The translations under genes were made by a program, and so were the position numbers. From Haloplanus salinarum (GTDB lineage: Archaea > Halobacteriota > Halobacteria > Halobacteriales > Haloferacaceae): a stretch of DNA of 64,000 nt. A model generated the notes under the pieces. That model saw nothing but the letters and a program-made list of their open reading frames with translations, was not told the DNA's origin and did no database searches. How positions within the stretch are numbered: the first letter of the stretch is position 1; the number at the start of each line of letters is the position of its first letter. Shown here in pieces: positions 8,804 to 16,875 of the stretch. The stretch lies in the NCBI RefSeq assembly GCF_024498175.1, contig NZ_CP101823.1, positions 1,054,001 to 1,118,000 of the forward strand, written 5' to 3'.

Positions 8804-9475
8804 CTAATTTCCGTCTACTATCTCAACAATTTCAATAGGAGGTTCCATCAAGACTTCCCAGGTTGGGTTTTCAGAGCCTGCTTCACCTTCCCAATACCTC
8901 CGCCCATCTCGTAGAATCTCAATGAAACTGCTCGCTTCAACCAGATCCATATCCCGAACATCGTATGACTCACATTCAACTGCAACTAACTGCCCATTTC
9001 CGCCTCTGTACCGCTGTCTGTAGTGATTAGCTTCGGCTTGCGTTTTCGCGCCAAAATACGATTGGAACCGTGATTGTTCGCTCTCGAAATCGCTCTGTCG
9101 CAACAACTCAAGCCCTGTCTCAAGTAATACTGGTGCTGGGTCATAATGCCGTCTCTCGTACTCCCCATCCTCTGACTGAGCTCGGAATAGCAATGCGACC
9201 ATTCCTTGATATTTTCCTTCTAAGGGCAGTTGAACTCCGCCTTCTATGGGGGGATCATTGATGCCGACTAATGCGCTCAGAGCGTGCCTCGCACCGTGGC
9301 TGGAGAGACCCTCGGGGAATTCGGATCTTAATGCCTCTAGCTCCCCCTCAGGACTCATTGAATCATCTGGTGGCAGAGCGAACTCGCCTGGATAGACCTG
9401 TGGAGGCCAGTATAAATCCAAAACGTCTCCAACTTCAAGCTCTCCAAGCAAATCCACGTGATAGAATGTGGTCAT
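8804..9475 (-). CDS. DUF2441-like, ADP-ribosyltransferase-like protein
   Basis: 223 residues from the ATG at 9475 (MTTFYHVD); an upstream TTG-type extension is less likely. The start fits the YHVT...L..GDVL pattern. Near the middle RFQSYFGAKTQAEAN, then VECESYDVRDMDLVE and RYWEGE...WEVLMEPP follow the order seen in DUF2441 proteins, whose shape resembles small ADP-ribosyltransferases. I do not see the full H-Y-E set with certainty. A role in toxin activity or defence is an inference from family and context. Confidence 0.45.
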   Translation of the reverse strand: MTTFYHVDLLGELEVGDVLDLYWPPQVYPGEFALPPDDSMSPEGELEALRSEFPEGLSSHGARHALSALVGINDPPIEGGVQLPLEGKYQGMVALLFRAQSEDGEYERRHYDPAPVLLETGLELLRQSDFESEQSRFQSYFGAKTQAEANHYRQRYRGGNGQLVAVECESYDVRDMDLVEASSFIEILRDGRRYWEGEAGSENPTWEVLMEPPIEIVEIVDGN

Positions 9476-9869
9476 AATTCTCCCTTTGGTAGAAAGAAAC
9501 AAATCAGTTCGGTTACCAGTTGATGTGGAGCGCTCCAAGCGGATTCGTTCTTGTATTTGAAAGCACGGCTATTTATCGGTGCTACCCAAGCACTGGTCGG
9601 TGTCAGAAGTCTATAGAGTAGAGGGTGTGACACTCTTTCAGCAATCGGGTGCAATCGTCCTTGCTGTCCTTACTGGACCTGTTGCTTTGTCCCTGAGAAG
9701 ACCTCTAACATCCCCACTACCACCGCCCCCCAGCGTGGGAATACTAGCTTATTAAGACAGGTGTGCTCTGAGCAGGAGATAGGTTTCAGAAGTTGAATAT
9801 ACCGCGCATACTCACCGCGGTGGCTTGTGTCGCGAATTATCTCAGTAGTATCAAAAGTCGCAGATCAGA
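9476..9869. other. Gap with dispersed-element block
   Basis: No convincing gene. A plus frame reads SGAIVLAVLTGPVALSL before meeting the repeat, and may be a remnant of a membrane protein. The C-rich run and GTGGGAATACTAGCTT block lie at about 9723-9750 (core 9735-9741). An AT-rich stretch follows. Confidence 0.35.
9718..9752 (+). repeat. Dispersed element 5' block, copy 4
   Basis: CCCCCCAGCGTGGGAATACT followed by AGCTTATT matches the consensus GTGGGAAYRCTARCTTW found at 12016, 14176 and 14868. The distal block is not clear. It lies in the gap between the DUF2441-like gene and the membrane-zincin gene. Confidence 0.5.
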
Positions 9870-10412
9870 TCATAGCGAGTCTTCCGGAAATGCCACGTAG
9901 TTCTTCCTGTCATCACCGACAACGACTTTCGTTCCGGCAGGCCAAGTCAGCCGTCGCACAACCCAGGACACATCAGATGCAGCTCCCCCGAGATTAAGCA
10001 CCAATCCCCAGCCGAGGACGATCGCCAGTTCGTTGACGGAACCTGTGAGGAGGAGCAGAGCATAGACGACCGACAAAACCTGTGGAGCTAGTAGCACTAT
10101 AATACTCTCCCACAGATCAAGGGGCACCTCCGGAACATAGACGCAATTCGGCCATTTATATACTGGATCGTAGCCTAAAACAGAGTTAGCGATGTAGTGG
10201 AGAGATTCGTGAATATAGAGCGAGGCCGTAATTGCTACCCCGACTCCAACGACCAGTTTGACGTTGTTTTGCGGGAATAGGATGACATTTTCTGAGAAGA
10301 TGACTACACCAGCAATTGTAAGCAGAATTGCCATGGTTGAAAATAGAACAATCCTCGAGAATGAGTAATGTTCGTACCGAGTATATCCTTCAGGAGCTTC
10401 TGGCATTGTCAT
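9870..10412 (-). CDS. DUF3267-like membrane zincin
   Basis: 180 residues from ATG 10412. There are four or so hydrophobic segments (about 20-40, 52-68, 100-122, 126-145). HESLH (68-72) is an HExxH zinc motif at the end of the second segment, and GAASDV later offers an acidic third ligand, as in DUF3267 putative peptidases. The C-terminal tail is soluble. It would act as an intramembrane or membrane-anchored metallopeptidase. It has no gene partner nearby; the next gene is divergent. Substrate unknown. Confidence 0.65.
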   Translation of the reverse strand: MTMPEAPEGYTRYEHYSFSRIVLFSTMAILLTIAGVVIFSENVILFPQNNVKLVVGVGVAITASLYIHESLHYIANSVLGYDPVYKWPNCVYVPEVPLDLWESIIVLLAPQVLSVVYALLLLTGSVNELAIVLGWGLVLNLGGAASDVSWVVRRLTWPAGTKVVVGDDRKNYVAFPEDSL

Positions 10413-10632
10413 CAATTAGCTTCTTAACTACCACTACGGGTTTTTCTGACAACACTCTATCCCCTCAGAATTCCGGGATTGTCAGTGGAAATCGGTTCAA
10501 TAGAATTCTCACTGATTACCGCTCGTAGCGAATCTGCTAATAATCGTCTTACCGGAGCAAGGCCACGATCTCTCTTGACGCAAGTGCAAGTCATTAGCGA
10601 TAGAATATAATTCTCCACAGTATTGGCATAAT

Positions 10633-10639
10633 TTTATAT
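10633..10639 (+). promoter_or_regulatory. TATA box for PD-(D/E)xK gene
   Basis: TTTATAT centred 27 bases before the ATG at 10663 and 21 before that at 10657. For a leaderless transcript this favours the second ATG. Confidence 0.4.
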
Positions 10640-10656
10640 TTCTAATAATCAATATT

Positions 10657-11172
10657 ATGGATATGCCACCGGATACTCCCAATCCGTTACGTGCCATGGA
10701 GCATGACGAGGTAAGGGACAAACTTGCCGAGTACCTGAGGAAATACAAGGAAACGCCAGTTGCTCCCGATGATGCAACCGTAGAGGTTGAAAAACCAATT
10801 AGTATTCCTGGCAGATCGGGCAGGCGCCCAGATGTCAGACTTGATGCAGATATAAAAGGATACCAAGGCTTGGCATTCGAGGTTAAGACACAAGAAACAG
10901 GTCGCACCGCGCTGACGGTGGCTCGTCAGATGGCAGATGACCTGAGAGGTGATTATCAACCGGTATTTGTTTCACCAGGATGGATCTTCGCTGATGGGGA
11001 GCGACGATGCCAAAATCACTCGGATTTCACACTCAAGAACGTAATTCGAAGTCAGGGCGGAAAGGTTCTGGAAGTCGTGTCTCCGTCCCCAATACGGTTC
11101 TCTCCCTACTCAATAATTCCAGAATTGGATGCTCCCGGCTTGGGCGATTTCTTCACGCGAACGACTCTCTGA
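10657..11172 (+). CDS. PD-(D/E)xK nuclease-like protein
   Basis: 171 residues. RRPDV (Asp59) and AFEVKT (Glu75, Lys77) form a PD-(D/E)xK active site, spaced 16 residues apart across a strand pair (VRLDADIKGYQGLAFEVKT). This is followed by a helix (ALTVARQMADDLRGDY) and a strand (PVFVSP), as in small restriction-like enzymes. The start may be the ATG six bases later. It is alone, with no methylase beside it, so a stand-alone nuclease or inactive DNA-binding fold is possible. Confidence 0.6.
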   Translation: MDMPPDTPNPLRAMEHDEVRDKLAEYLRKYKETPVAPDDATVEVEKPISIPGRSGRRPDVRLDADIKGYQGLAFEVKTQETGRTALTVARQMADDLRGDYQPVFVSPGWIFADGERRCQNHSDFTLKNVIRSQGGKVLEVVSPSPIRFSPYSIIPELDAPGLGDFFTRTTL

Positions 11173-11529
11173 ATAACTCACAGATGTAGGACTGTACCGG
11201 GGCGCGTTAGTGTGGCGAACATGGTGTTCCACTGGATAATGCCCGTTCTCTGGAGATCAAACGATTTCCACTCAAACGGCGAGAAATCTACTCCGATAAG
11301 ACGGTCATGCATGCTCAAGCAGCAGTGTGCCAGTTGGTCTGACGGCAAGCTCATTGAATAAGGAACTTGGATCCGTTGAAATCCTCAACAGCAGAATACG
11401 AATCCTGTGGGGAATAGAGAGAATGGATGTAGCGTAGCGACAACGAAAGTCATTAGCAATTAGTCGCGGATATGTCTCGGTAATGGAAATGTATGGACGA
11501 AGCACTTTGCTGGGAGTCTTAAGAACTGA
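11173..11529. other. Gene-free gap
   Basis: No convincing gene is visible. TGTTCCACTGGATAA at about 11226-11240 has a passing likeness to the haloarchaeal origin-recognition half site GTTCCACTGGAA, but only once. A minus frame spanning 11305-11679 is antisense to the next gene and lacks family features. Confidence 0.35.
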
Positions 11530-11889
11530 ATGACGACGAATAGCAGGACAGAGCGTTTGTTGGATAGTATGTTCACCAATCTTGGCCACCAGCTTCGGCG
11601 ATATCTCCTGTACTGTTTGTTTTGGGATACAAACCCGATGTCGTTGCCTCGAGTCGCGGATCAAGCGGTTGAATGGCAAACGGGAAAGCCAGCAGAGGCG
11701 GTTGTTGATGAACGATTAGAGATCTATATGGCGCTTTATCACGACCATCTGCCGGGCCTCGTTGATGACGATGTCATCTCCTATCACCAAGATGAGGACG
11801 TGGTTGAGTTGGATACCGCTGCCGACCTGTTCGAACCATACGTCAGACAGGCATTTCAAGACGAAATCAATACTGGGGGTTCCCGCTAA
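11530..11889 (+). CDS. DUF7344 winged-helix protein
   Basis: 119 residues. The pattern is that of the haloarchaeal DUF7344 domain: LGHQLRRYLLYCLF as the first helix, SLPRVADQAVEWQTG as the recognition region, RLEIYMALYHDHLPGL, then DDDVISYHQDEDVVELD. These are small winged-helix proteins, probably DNA-binding regulators. It sits just upstream of the large direct repeat and origin-like region, so it could be a regulator of that replicon. Confidence 0.7.
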   Translation: MTTNSRTERLLDSMFTNLGHQLRRYLLYCLFWDTNPMSLPRVADQAVEWQTGKPAEAVVDERLEIYMALYHDHLPGLVDDDVISYHQDEDVVELDTAADLFEPYVRQAFQDEINTGGSR

Positions 11890-11965
11890 AACCCATCCTG
11901 TGAGTATCTTACTTGGTATTGAGCGTGCTCTCCAGCCCGGAATTCCTTCGGTCGTCCCCAACGAG

Positions 11966-12309
11966 ACTATTGTTCGTCCTTTGGTGGACCCTGGTCCGCA
12001 CCCACCACTCCCCGTGTGGGAACGCTAACTTTTCTGGACTGGTTCCGTCTTTCTCGCCCTGCCTCATTCGTCTCAAAAGAGTATATGTTGTTTGTAGCTG
12101 AGACTGCCTTGCCCTTATCAGCGTCATAAACGTCCTGTTGCAATAGTTGTTTCACTCACTTACTGCAACCAGTTGTTTCAAATACACCGTTACCTCTCTG
12201 TTCCACCCGATCTGGCTCTACATAGGTGTGAGAGGACTACTACGTCCACTCATTCATGATATCGCAGAGAAGCAACCTCAGTCTGGTCTGGGAAAACGGC
12301 GCACGGGTT
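11966..12309 (+). repeat. Large direct repeat, left copy
   Basis: This aligns with 14124-14469 at an almost constant offset of about 2,158-2,160 bases. The match is close by eye up to about 12,250 and looser to 12,309. It contains a full dispersed element (12000-12097) and two internal copies of a TGCAACYAGTTGTTTCA-like 17-mer (about 12138-12180). Confidence 0.75.
12000..12097 (+). repeat. Dispersed element, copy 5
   Basis: CCCCGTGTGGGAACGCTAAC at 12010-12029 opens the copy (core 12016-12022), and GTATATGTTGTTTGTAG at 12081-12097 closes it. It lies inside the left large direct repeat. Confidence 0.65.
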
Positions 12310-12375
12310 AGTGAGACCACCGTGTCCAATAGTTTCAATAGGTATAGTGGTCGTTCAACACCTCGTTGTGTACTT

Positions 12376-12800
12376 AAAACACACCCACCCCTATTTTCAA
12401 CAGGTTAGCCGACCACGAGGGAGGGGGTCAACGCCGTCGGTTGGTCGTGAGTATATAAACACGGTCGGTATCTCCCCCACGATCAGCTGTCGCAAGCACG
12501 CCTTTCCCACCCTGTCCTTCGGTTGTTGCCTCTAGCAGTACAAGCAATTACTACTACTACCGTTAACTTTATTATGTAACATAATAAGGGGTGGGAGGGG
12601 GTGCTGTTGAAGACGAGTAAGACGGATGATACGTCCACTGTGTTCTCCACGACCACCGTGTTTACTCCGTGAGCAGTGTCACCGTGTTCATGCCAGCGAC
12701 CCCCTCCCCCTTGTTGAGCCTGAAGCTGTTGAAATAACGGGGGGGTGTGTTTTATGTTCGATTCGATCTGTTGAACGGGTACCCCACCTTTCGAAACAAG
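12376..12800. other. Replication-origin-like region
   Basis: A 28-bp inverted repeat pairs 12376-12403 with 12726-12753: CTGTTGAAA, four variable positions, then a G-run and TGTGTTTT; 24 of 28 positions agree. Extra partial copies of GTTGAA next to G-runs occur at about 12593-12612 and 12769-12785. Between the arms lies an AT-rich palindrome (12569-12587, TTATTATG-TAA-CATAATAA). G-run-tagged inverted repeats around an unwinding element are the layout of Orc1/Cdc6 origins in haloarchaea. No orc1/cdc6 gene is in the window and the motif is not the usual chromosomal one. Confidence 0.5.
12569..12587. repeat. AT-rich palindrome
   Basis: TTATTATG and CATAATAA are perfect 8-bp arms around TAA. The palindrome sits roughly midway between the arms of the 28-bp inverted repeat. 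It could be a duplex-unwinding element or a hairpin. Confidence 0.6.
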
Positions 12801-12889
12801 GGTTGCCGTTTTACTTACCGAGCTCTCGAAAGGAAGGGAGAATCTGATGCGATCAAGCGACTCAAGTAGATGATAGCCGATACGCGCTC

Positions 12890-13678
12890 TTAGAGTAGCA
12901 TGTCAAGCCATGGAGCAAATTCAAGAATCCATTCGCAGTAAGGTTCATCTTTCCAACCAGCGAGTTCGTCCTGACTGTTCCATTCGGTGACTGCTTTTGA
13001 GCCAAAGAGGCATTCCCAGCAAAGAAGGATAAGATTTTGTGGCACATGCGCTAGCTTGGGCGCGACGGCAGGCGGAATCACATGTACAGCGCGGACATCT
13101 GGACCTGTATATGTGAGTTCAACCTGCCCCTCTTTGTAGAGATGTTTCCTTGCCTCTCTTCGAGCGTGACCACAAGCGAGGCAAGCACTATTCCCCTGTC
13201 GAAGAGCAACAGCTTCAGAACATGACCACCGGGTCCGTTGCTCGGGGTGTAATTTGGATTTGGGCCAGAGAGCGAGGTCTATCTCCTCGCCTGTGATATC
13301 CGAGAAGAGCCAAGTCATGATGTGGGGACGACCCCCTTCCCAGTCCTCCCATCTGCCATGACATGAGGGGCAGAGAGGGATCAAGTTTGCCTCGGCGTTT
13401 CTCGATTTATGTGCTCTAAGATCCGCTCCACAATCCTTGTTGATTTGGCGCATACTTGGGAAGTAATGCTGCTTAACCAAGTGGTGGAGCTCACGTTGCC
13501 GACTCCCGTTTTGACCGACATTACTCTGACTGGCTATGCGCTGGGAACAACTGGCGCAGTACCATTTCCCCTCCCGAGGGTCCTGCCCCTGTTCATTATA
13601 CTCACTCCAGATATCTCCGTATTGAGCCTCTTCTCCTCTTCCTTGGTACGATGCCACCTTGATGGTTAGACTGTCCAT
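12890..13678 (-). CDS. Double HNH-domain protein
   Basis: 262 residues. The first HNH module has CASC (41-44), LHH (64-66), N98 and CPSCH (103-107), with all the usual metal and catalytic positions. A second module follows the same order: CLAC (166-169), VHVIP (198-202), N215 and CWEC (220-223). It has one His where the first has two, so it may be a zinc-structural or degenerate copy. It lies between the origin-like region and the right direct repeat. It is probably a nicking or cleaving endonuclease of the mobile unit. Confidence 0.7.
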   Translation of the reverse strand: MDSLTIKVASYQGRGEEAQYGDIWSEYNEQGQDPREGKWYCASCSQRIASQSNVGQNGSRQRELHHLVKQHYFPSMRQINKDCGADLRAHKSRNAEANLIPLCPSCHGRWEDWEGGRPHIMTWLFSDITGEEIDLALWPKSKLHPEQRTRWSCSEAVALRQGNSACLACGHARREARKHLYKEGQVELTYTGPDVRAVHVIPPAVAPKLAHVPQNLILLCWECLFGSKAVTEWNSQDELAGWKDEPYCEWILEFAPWLDMLL

Positions 13679-14123
13679 GGATGTAGAGTAAGGTGGCCTG
13701 TTGGTGTATTTTTTGTACTATATGGTGAAATAAATTTAATCTTCTCGGGAAAAGATGGATATTTGCAAATTTCCATCAAATAAAATAAGTAAGCCAAAAT
13801 ACAGAACAAAGGGCGAATCAGCTCTCCAAGGAGTCTCGACAATGCCGGAATCAATTGATCTTGATGCTGGCGGACGTGATTGACGCAAGTTTTTCTCACG
13901 TTCGAAATGAGGTCTCTGTGTTCTGTATACAGGCAACGTCTATTCTGATGTATGCGAAGTTCTCTCTCATTCTGCTCAGATGAGTTGAGGGGGGCCATCG
14001 CCAACGATCTATTCCGACCTGTGCGCAGCGGGGAACTGTAACTGGACTTTTCGGCTCAGGAGCGACAATTCCTCGTTGGGTATCGGGGCGTGATCTCTCG
14101 CCTCGAAATTTCTTCAATCTCGG
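13679..14123. other. Gene-free gap
   Basis: AT-rich sequence follows the start of the HNH gene, including its likely promoter on the minus strand (CATATAGTAC). Minus frames extend through it but have no family features and run into the repeat. No tRNA or hairpin is seen. Confidence 0.35.
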
Positions 14124-14469
14124 ACTATTGCTCTGTCCTCTGGTGGATCCTGATTCCCGCCCACCAACCCCCCGTGTGGGAACGCTAACTTTTCCGGACT
14201 GGTTCTGTCTTTCTCGCCCTACCTCGTTCGCCTCAATAGAATATATGTCGTTTGTAGCTGAGACTGCTCTGCCCGTATTAGCGTCACAAACGTAGAGTTG
14301 CACTGGTTGTTTCAATCACCTACTGCAACTGGTTGTTTCAAACACATAGTTGAACTCTCTGTTCCAACTGAACCGGCTCTGGACGATCGTGTAGGGCTAC
14401 TACGTCGACTTCTTCTGGATTCTCACAGAGACACAATCTGATTGATGCGCACGACAGCGCGTACGGGTT
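14124..14469 (+). repeat. Large direct repeat, right copy
   Basis: Counterpart of 11966-12309 in the same orientation. It has the dispersed element at 14160-14257 and the paired TGCAACTGGTTGTTTCA-like 17-mers. The origin-like sequence that follows the left copy is not repeated here. Recombination between the copies would release a circle of about 2.16 kb carrying the origin-like region and the HNH gene. Confidence 0.75.
14160..14257 (+). repeat. Dispersed element, copy 6
   Basis: CCCCGTGTGGGAACGCTAAC (core 14176-14182) opens it and ATATATGTCGTTTGTAG closes it at 14241-14257. It is the equivalent of 12000-12097. Confidence 0.65.
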
Positions 14470-14574
14470 GAACAGTGATTTTGTTCAGAGTTGATTCGGA
14501 GCTCGATCGCTCGGGTGGCGACGGACCGGTTAGGGCGGACGTCGTCGATGTCCGATGGATGAGATTGAGTCTGA

Positions 14575-14690
14575 GTTGACGAAAGAGAGTCAGTCTGGAC
14601 GGGGTCGACATCCGGGTTGACGAAGCCGGAGTCGTTCTGGACGAGGGCGTTGTCGAGGTGGACGAAAGAGGATCGATCTGGACGAGAGTA
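14575..14690. repeat. Degenerate 42-bp tandem repeat
   Basis: About 2.7 units with recurring tctggacg and ttgacgaa words every 39-43 bases. On the minus strand it reads as a 14-residue unit, SxFVxxDxxxVQxD, twice over (SSFVHLDNALVQND, SGFVNPDVDPVQTD). It may be the remains of a repeat protein. Confidence 0.45.
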
Positions 14691-14855
14691 AATCATCCGG
14701 GGAGCTCCTCATTGGGGAGAGCCGGCAAATGTTGTGGGCGAAGGCGCGAATTCGAGAAAAAATCGCGCGCCCTCCGATATTCACAAACAACCCCATGCTT
14801 GTTCTGAAATGACAGCTATCACTACTCAGAATAGAGATATGAGAATTGTTGGTCT

Positions 14856-14946
14856 CGACACCCCCGCGTGGGAACACTAACTTTCTCCAACGAGTTCTAT
14901 TCATCACGACAGCTAACCTCTCGTCATGATCTATGTTGAGTGTAGG
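14856..14946 (+). repeat. Dispersed element, copy 7
   Basis: CACCCCCGCGTGGGAACACT then AACTTTCT opens it (core 14868-14874), and CTATGTTGAGTGTAGG closes it. The middle is unlike that of other copies, so only the ends are conserved. Confidence 0.55.
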
Positions 14947-15188
14947 AAAGGAATTCTATGGACATCAGTAAATCCTGGGAGGACGATCCAACTCCTTTGG
15001 CAGACCTCTTGAAATCTGCAGGGACGACTGGGTGGATCGTATTTGATCAGTCCAGCAAAACTTGGGAGATGAACTGAATGGCCTTGGTGAAACCATTGAG
15101 TAGGGAGGGGTTTCAGGCCGTGTGCTGAATACAGGACGCGAATCGGCCACGAGATTCGATCGGCTCTGACGGTAGATACAGGGAGGGA

Positions 15189-16484
15189 TTGACTAATCAG
15201 CGGTATCGGCTAGCAGTTCATAGCGTGGCGAAGAACCAATATGTTGGACCAGTAAATTTCCCCGTGATGGCAAGGAATCGAAGTGCTCTATTCTGTGATT
15301 ACAATTTTCTTGACCTGAAAAGAGAGAAGCAGGAAGAGATGAGGGACGAGATCTCATCGCTTACCTCGGAAGATCTGGATGAGAACAGTACGGACTCTCT
15401 AGCGATAATTTTCTCTTCAAAATATACTCCTTCTCAGATCGAACTTCACGACGTTATCAAAAAGGACGGAGGACAGGTTGAGAAAGAAGTTCAAAACCGA
15501 ACTGGGATTCCAACCCCCGGTCGAGGGACCCCGACTAAGAAATACGAGAGGCTGAAGGTAAAGTTCCAGTTTGACGGGGATAAGAAACTATTCCGCTACA
15601 AGCCTAGCAGCTACAATTTCAGCCCTCCATTGTACGACAAGCTCAGAAAGAGTGAGGTTGTGAGATACTTTGATTTCCGGACGCAGAACCGGGATGCGGA
15701 AGAGGTGAAAGTGGAACTCCACTCTAATATCGAGGATTGGAAGGATGATGTCCGCTCGTGGGTTGAGAACCTCAATTCCGACATCAGGCAGATGCGGGAG
15801 AAATCTGAAAACAAAGCTCGTTCGGCGATTGAAAGGCGTCGAGGCGAGGTTGAAACCAAGACAAAGGTAATGGAGGATCTTGGTGTCGATACAGGTGGTT
15901 CTGGAAATCAGGGGTTCGTAGCCCCTGAGAAGAAGCGGAGTATTGAGCTTCCGAAAATTGAGGACAGCAGTTCTCCGGATATTGTTCCAGACAATCATTA
16001 TTTGGAGATTCTCGGGATTATCGATGATCTGGGAGTGAATATCGAACAGTCTGCTGAAAGGGTTCGAGATCTAGATGAGGAGTCCCTCCGTGATATTTTT
16101 CTCGCAGGGATCAACTCTCACTACGCCGGGATTGCACAGGGCGAGTCTTTCAACCGAAGTGGGAAGACTGATATTCTGCTTCCGTACGAAAACCGGAATC
16201 TGTTCATTGCAGAGTGCAAGTTCTGGTCTGGACAGGCTCAGTTCGTAGACGCTATGGACCAACTCTTGGGGAATCTAGCGGTCCGGGATTCGCATGCGTG
16301 TTTAATAATGTTCTCTAGGAGATCGAGGTTCGACGAGATACGTGGGAAGGCGGAAAAAGCGACGAAGAGTCACAAGCAATTTGAGACAGAGTTACCGGGT
16401 TACGATGATCACGACGTGTACCGATTCAACATCGACTCAAGTACACCAGTCAGGGTCGCTGTCAAAGTATTCAACCTAAAATAA
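15189..16484 (+). CDS. PD-(D/E)xK protein with coiled coil
   Basis: 431 residues from a TTG start preceded by GGGAGGGA; an ATG at 15267 is the alternative. The C-terminal domain shows ESFNRSGKTDILL (Asp328) and FIAECKFWSG (Glu342, Lys344), a PD-(D/E)xK nuclease site, followed by DAMDQLLGNLAVRDSHACLI. A charged coiled coil lies at about 195-230 (REKSENKARSAIERRR). The first 190 residues are unassigned and may bind DNA or a target. It stands alone, which fits a single-gene restriction or defence nuclease. Confidence 0.65.
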   Translation: MTNQRYRLAVHSVAKNQYVGPVNFPVMARNRSALFCDYNFLDLKREKQEEMRDEISSLTSEDLDENSTDSLAIIFSSKYTPSQIELHDVIKKDGGQVEKEVQNRTGIPTPGRGTPTKKYERLKVKFQFDGDKKLFRYKPSSYNFSPPLYDKLRKSEVVRYFDFRTQNRDAEEVKVELHSNIEDWKDDVRSWVENLNSDIRQMREKSENKARSAIERRRGEVETKTKVMEDLGVDTGGSGNQGFVAPEKKRSIELPKIEDSSSPDIVPDNHYLEILGIIDDLGVNIEQSAERVRDLDEESLRDIFLAGINSHYAGIAQGESFNRSGKTDILLPYENRNLFIAECKFWSGQAQFVDAMDQLLGNLAVRDSHACLIMFSRRSRFDEIRGKAEKATKSHKQFETELPGYDDHDVYRFNIDSSTPVRVAVKVFNLK

Positions 16485-16710
16485 TCGAGTGGGGCGAGGG
16501 TGAGCTTCTTACCGTCTATAATTTCAGATGCCCAATCAGAGTGGATACGTATTCCGGACCCTCATCCGGGCGATACGCATACCTACTGAGCAGTTAGTTC
16601 AGCATTGGGAAGACGAAACAAAAGCGATCATCACGATGGATACATCTCTGGATTCAGCACGCAGTTCTTGTCTGCGTTGAGGGTCTCAACAGAGCCAACT
16701 GAATAGGGTC

Positions 16711-16875
16711 TTAATGTCTCTCGTCCTCTGTCTCTTCTCCCTCAGCTTGTCGCCGAATTGCGTCCCTATGTTTTTCAGCTATCGGATCAGACTCATCAAG
16801 TGGTGCTGTGTCCTTGTTGGAGAGATCCTTGATGAGCTCATCCATTCGTTTGATTATCTCTTCAGGACTCCGCAT
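16711..16875 (-). CDS. Small acidic protein, MRSPEEIIKRMDEL
   Basis: 54 residues with a good start and a regular amphipathic helix (SPEEIIKRMDELIKDL), then SDPIAEKHRDAIRRQAEGE. No family is known to me. Its first nine codons and about 100 bases upstream are repeated at 20698-20818, where the copy is fused to an integrase fragment. That duplication supports a genuine expression unit. The long plus frame over it is a shadow. Confidence 0.5.
   Translation of the reverse strand: MRSPEEIIKRMDELIKDLSNKDTAPLDESDPIAEKHRDAIRRQAEGEETEDERH

Larger units (their letters stand above)
14470..15188. other. Repeat-rich gap without clear gene
   Basis: About 720 bases hold a degenerate tandem repeat (14575-14690), one dispersed element (14856-14946) and no convincing gene. 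A 98-residue minus frame over the tandem repeat contains a 14-residue repeat, but it has no recognisable family. Confidence 0.4.

Noticed and set aside
11967-14315. Two similar minus-strand frames (MKQ...AVSATN...SVPTRG) in the large direct repeats
   Set aside because: Their likeness is explained by the DNA repeat itself. They have different lengths and ends, and the shared SVPTRG comes from the dispersed-element block. Coding cannot be excluded, but substitutions show no clear third-position bias by eye.
541-14946. CRISPR array
   Set aside because: The repeated blocks are kilobases apart, occur in both orientations and lack regular spacers. No cas gene is present.
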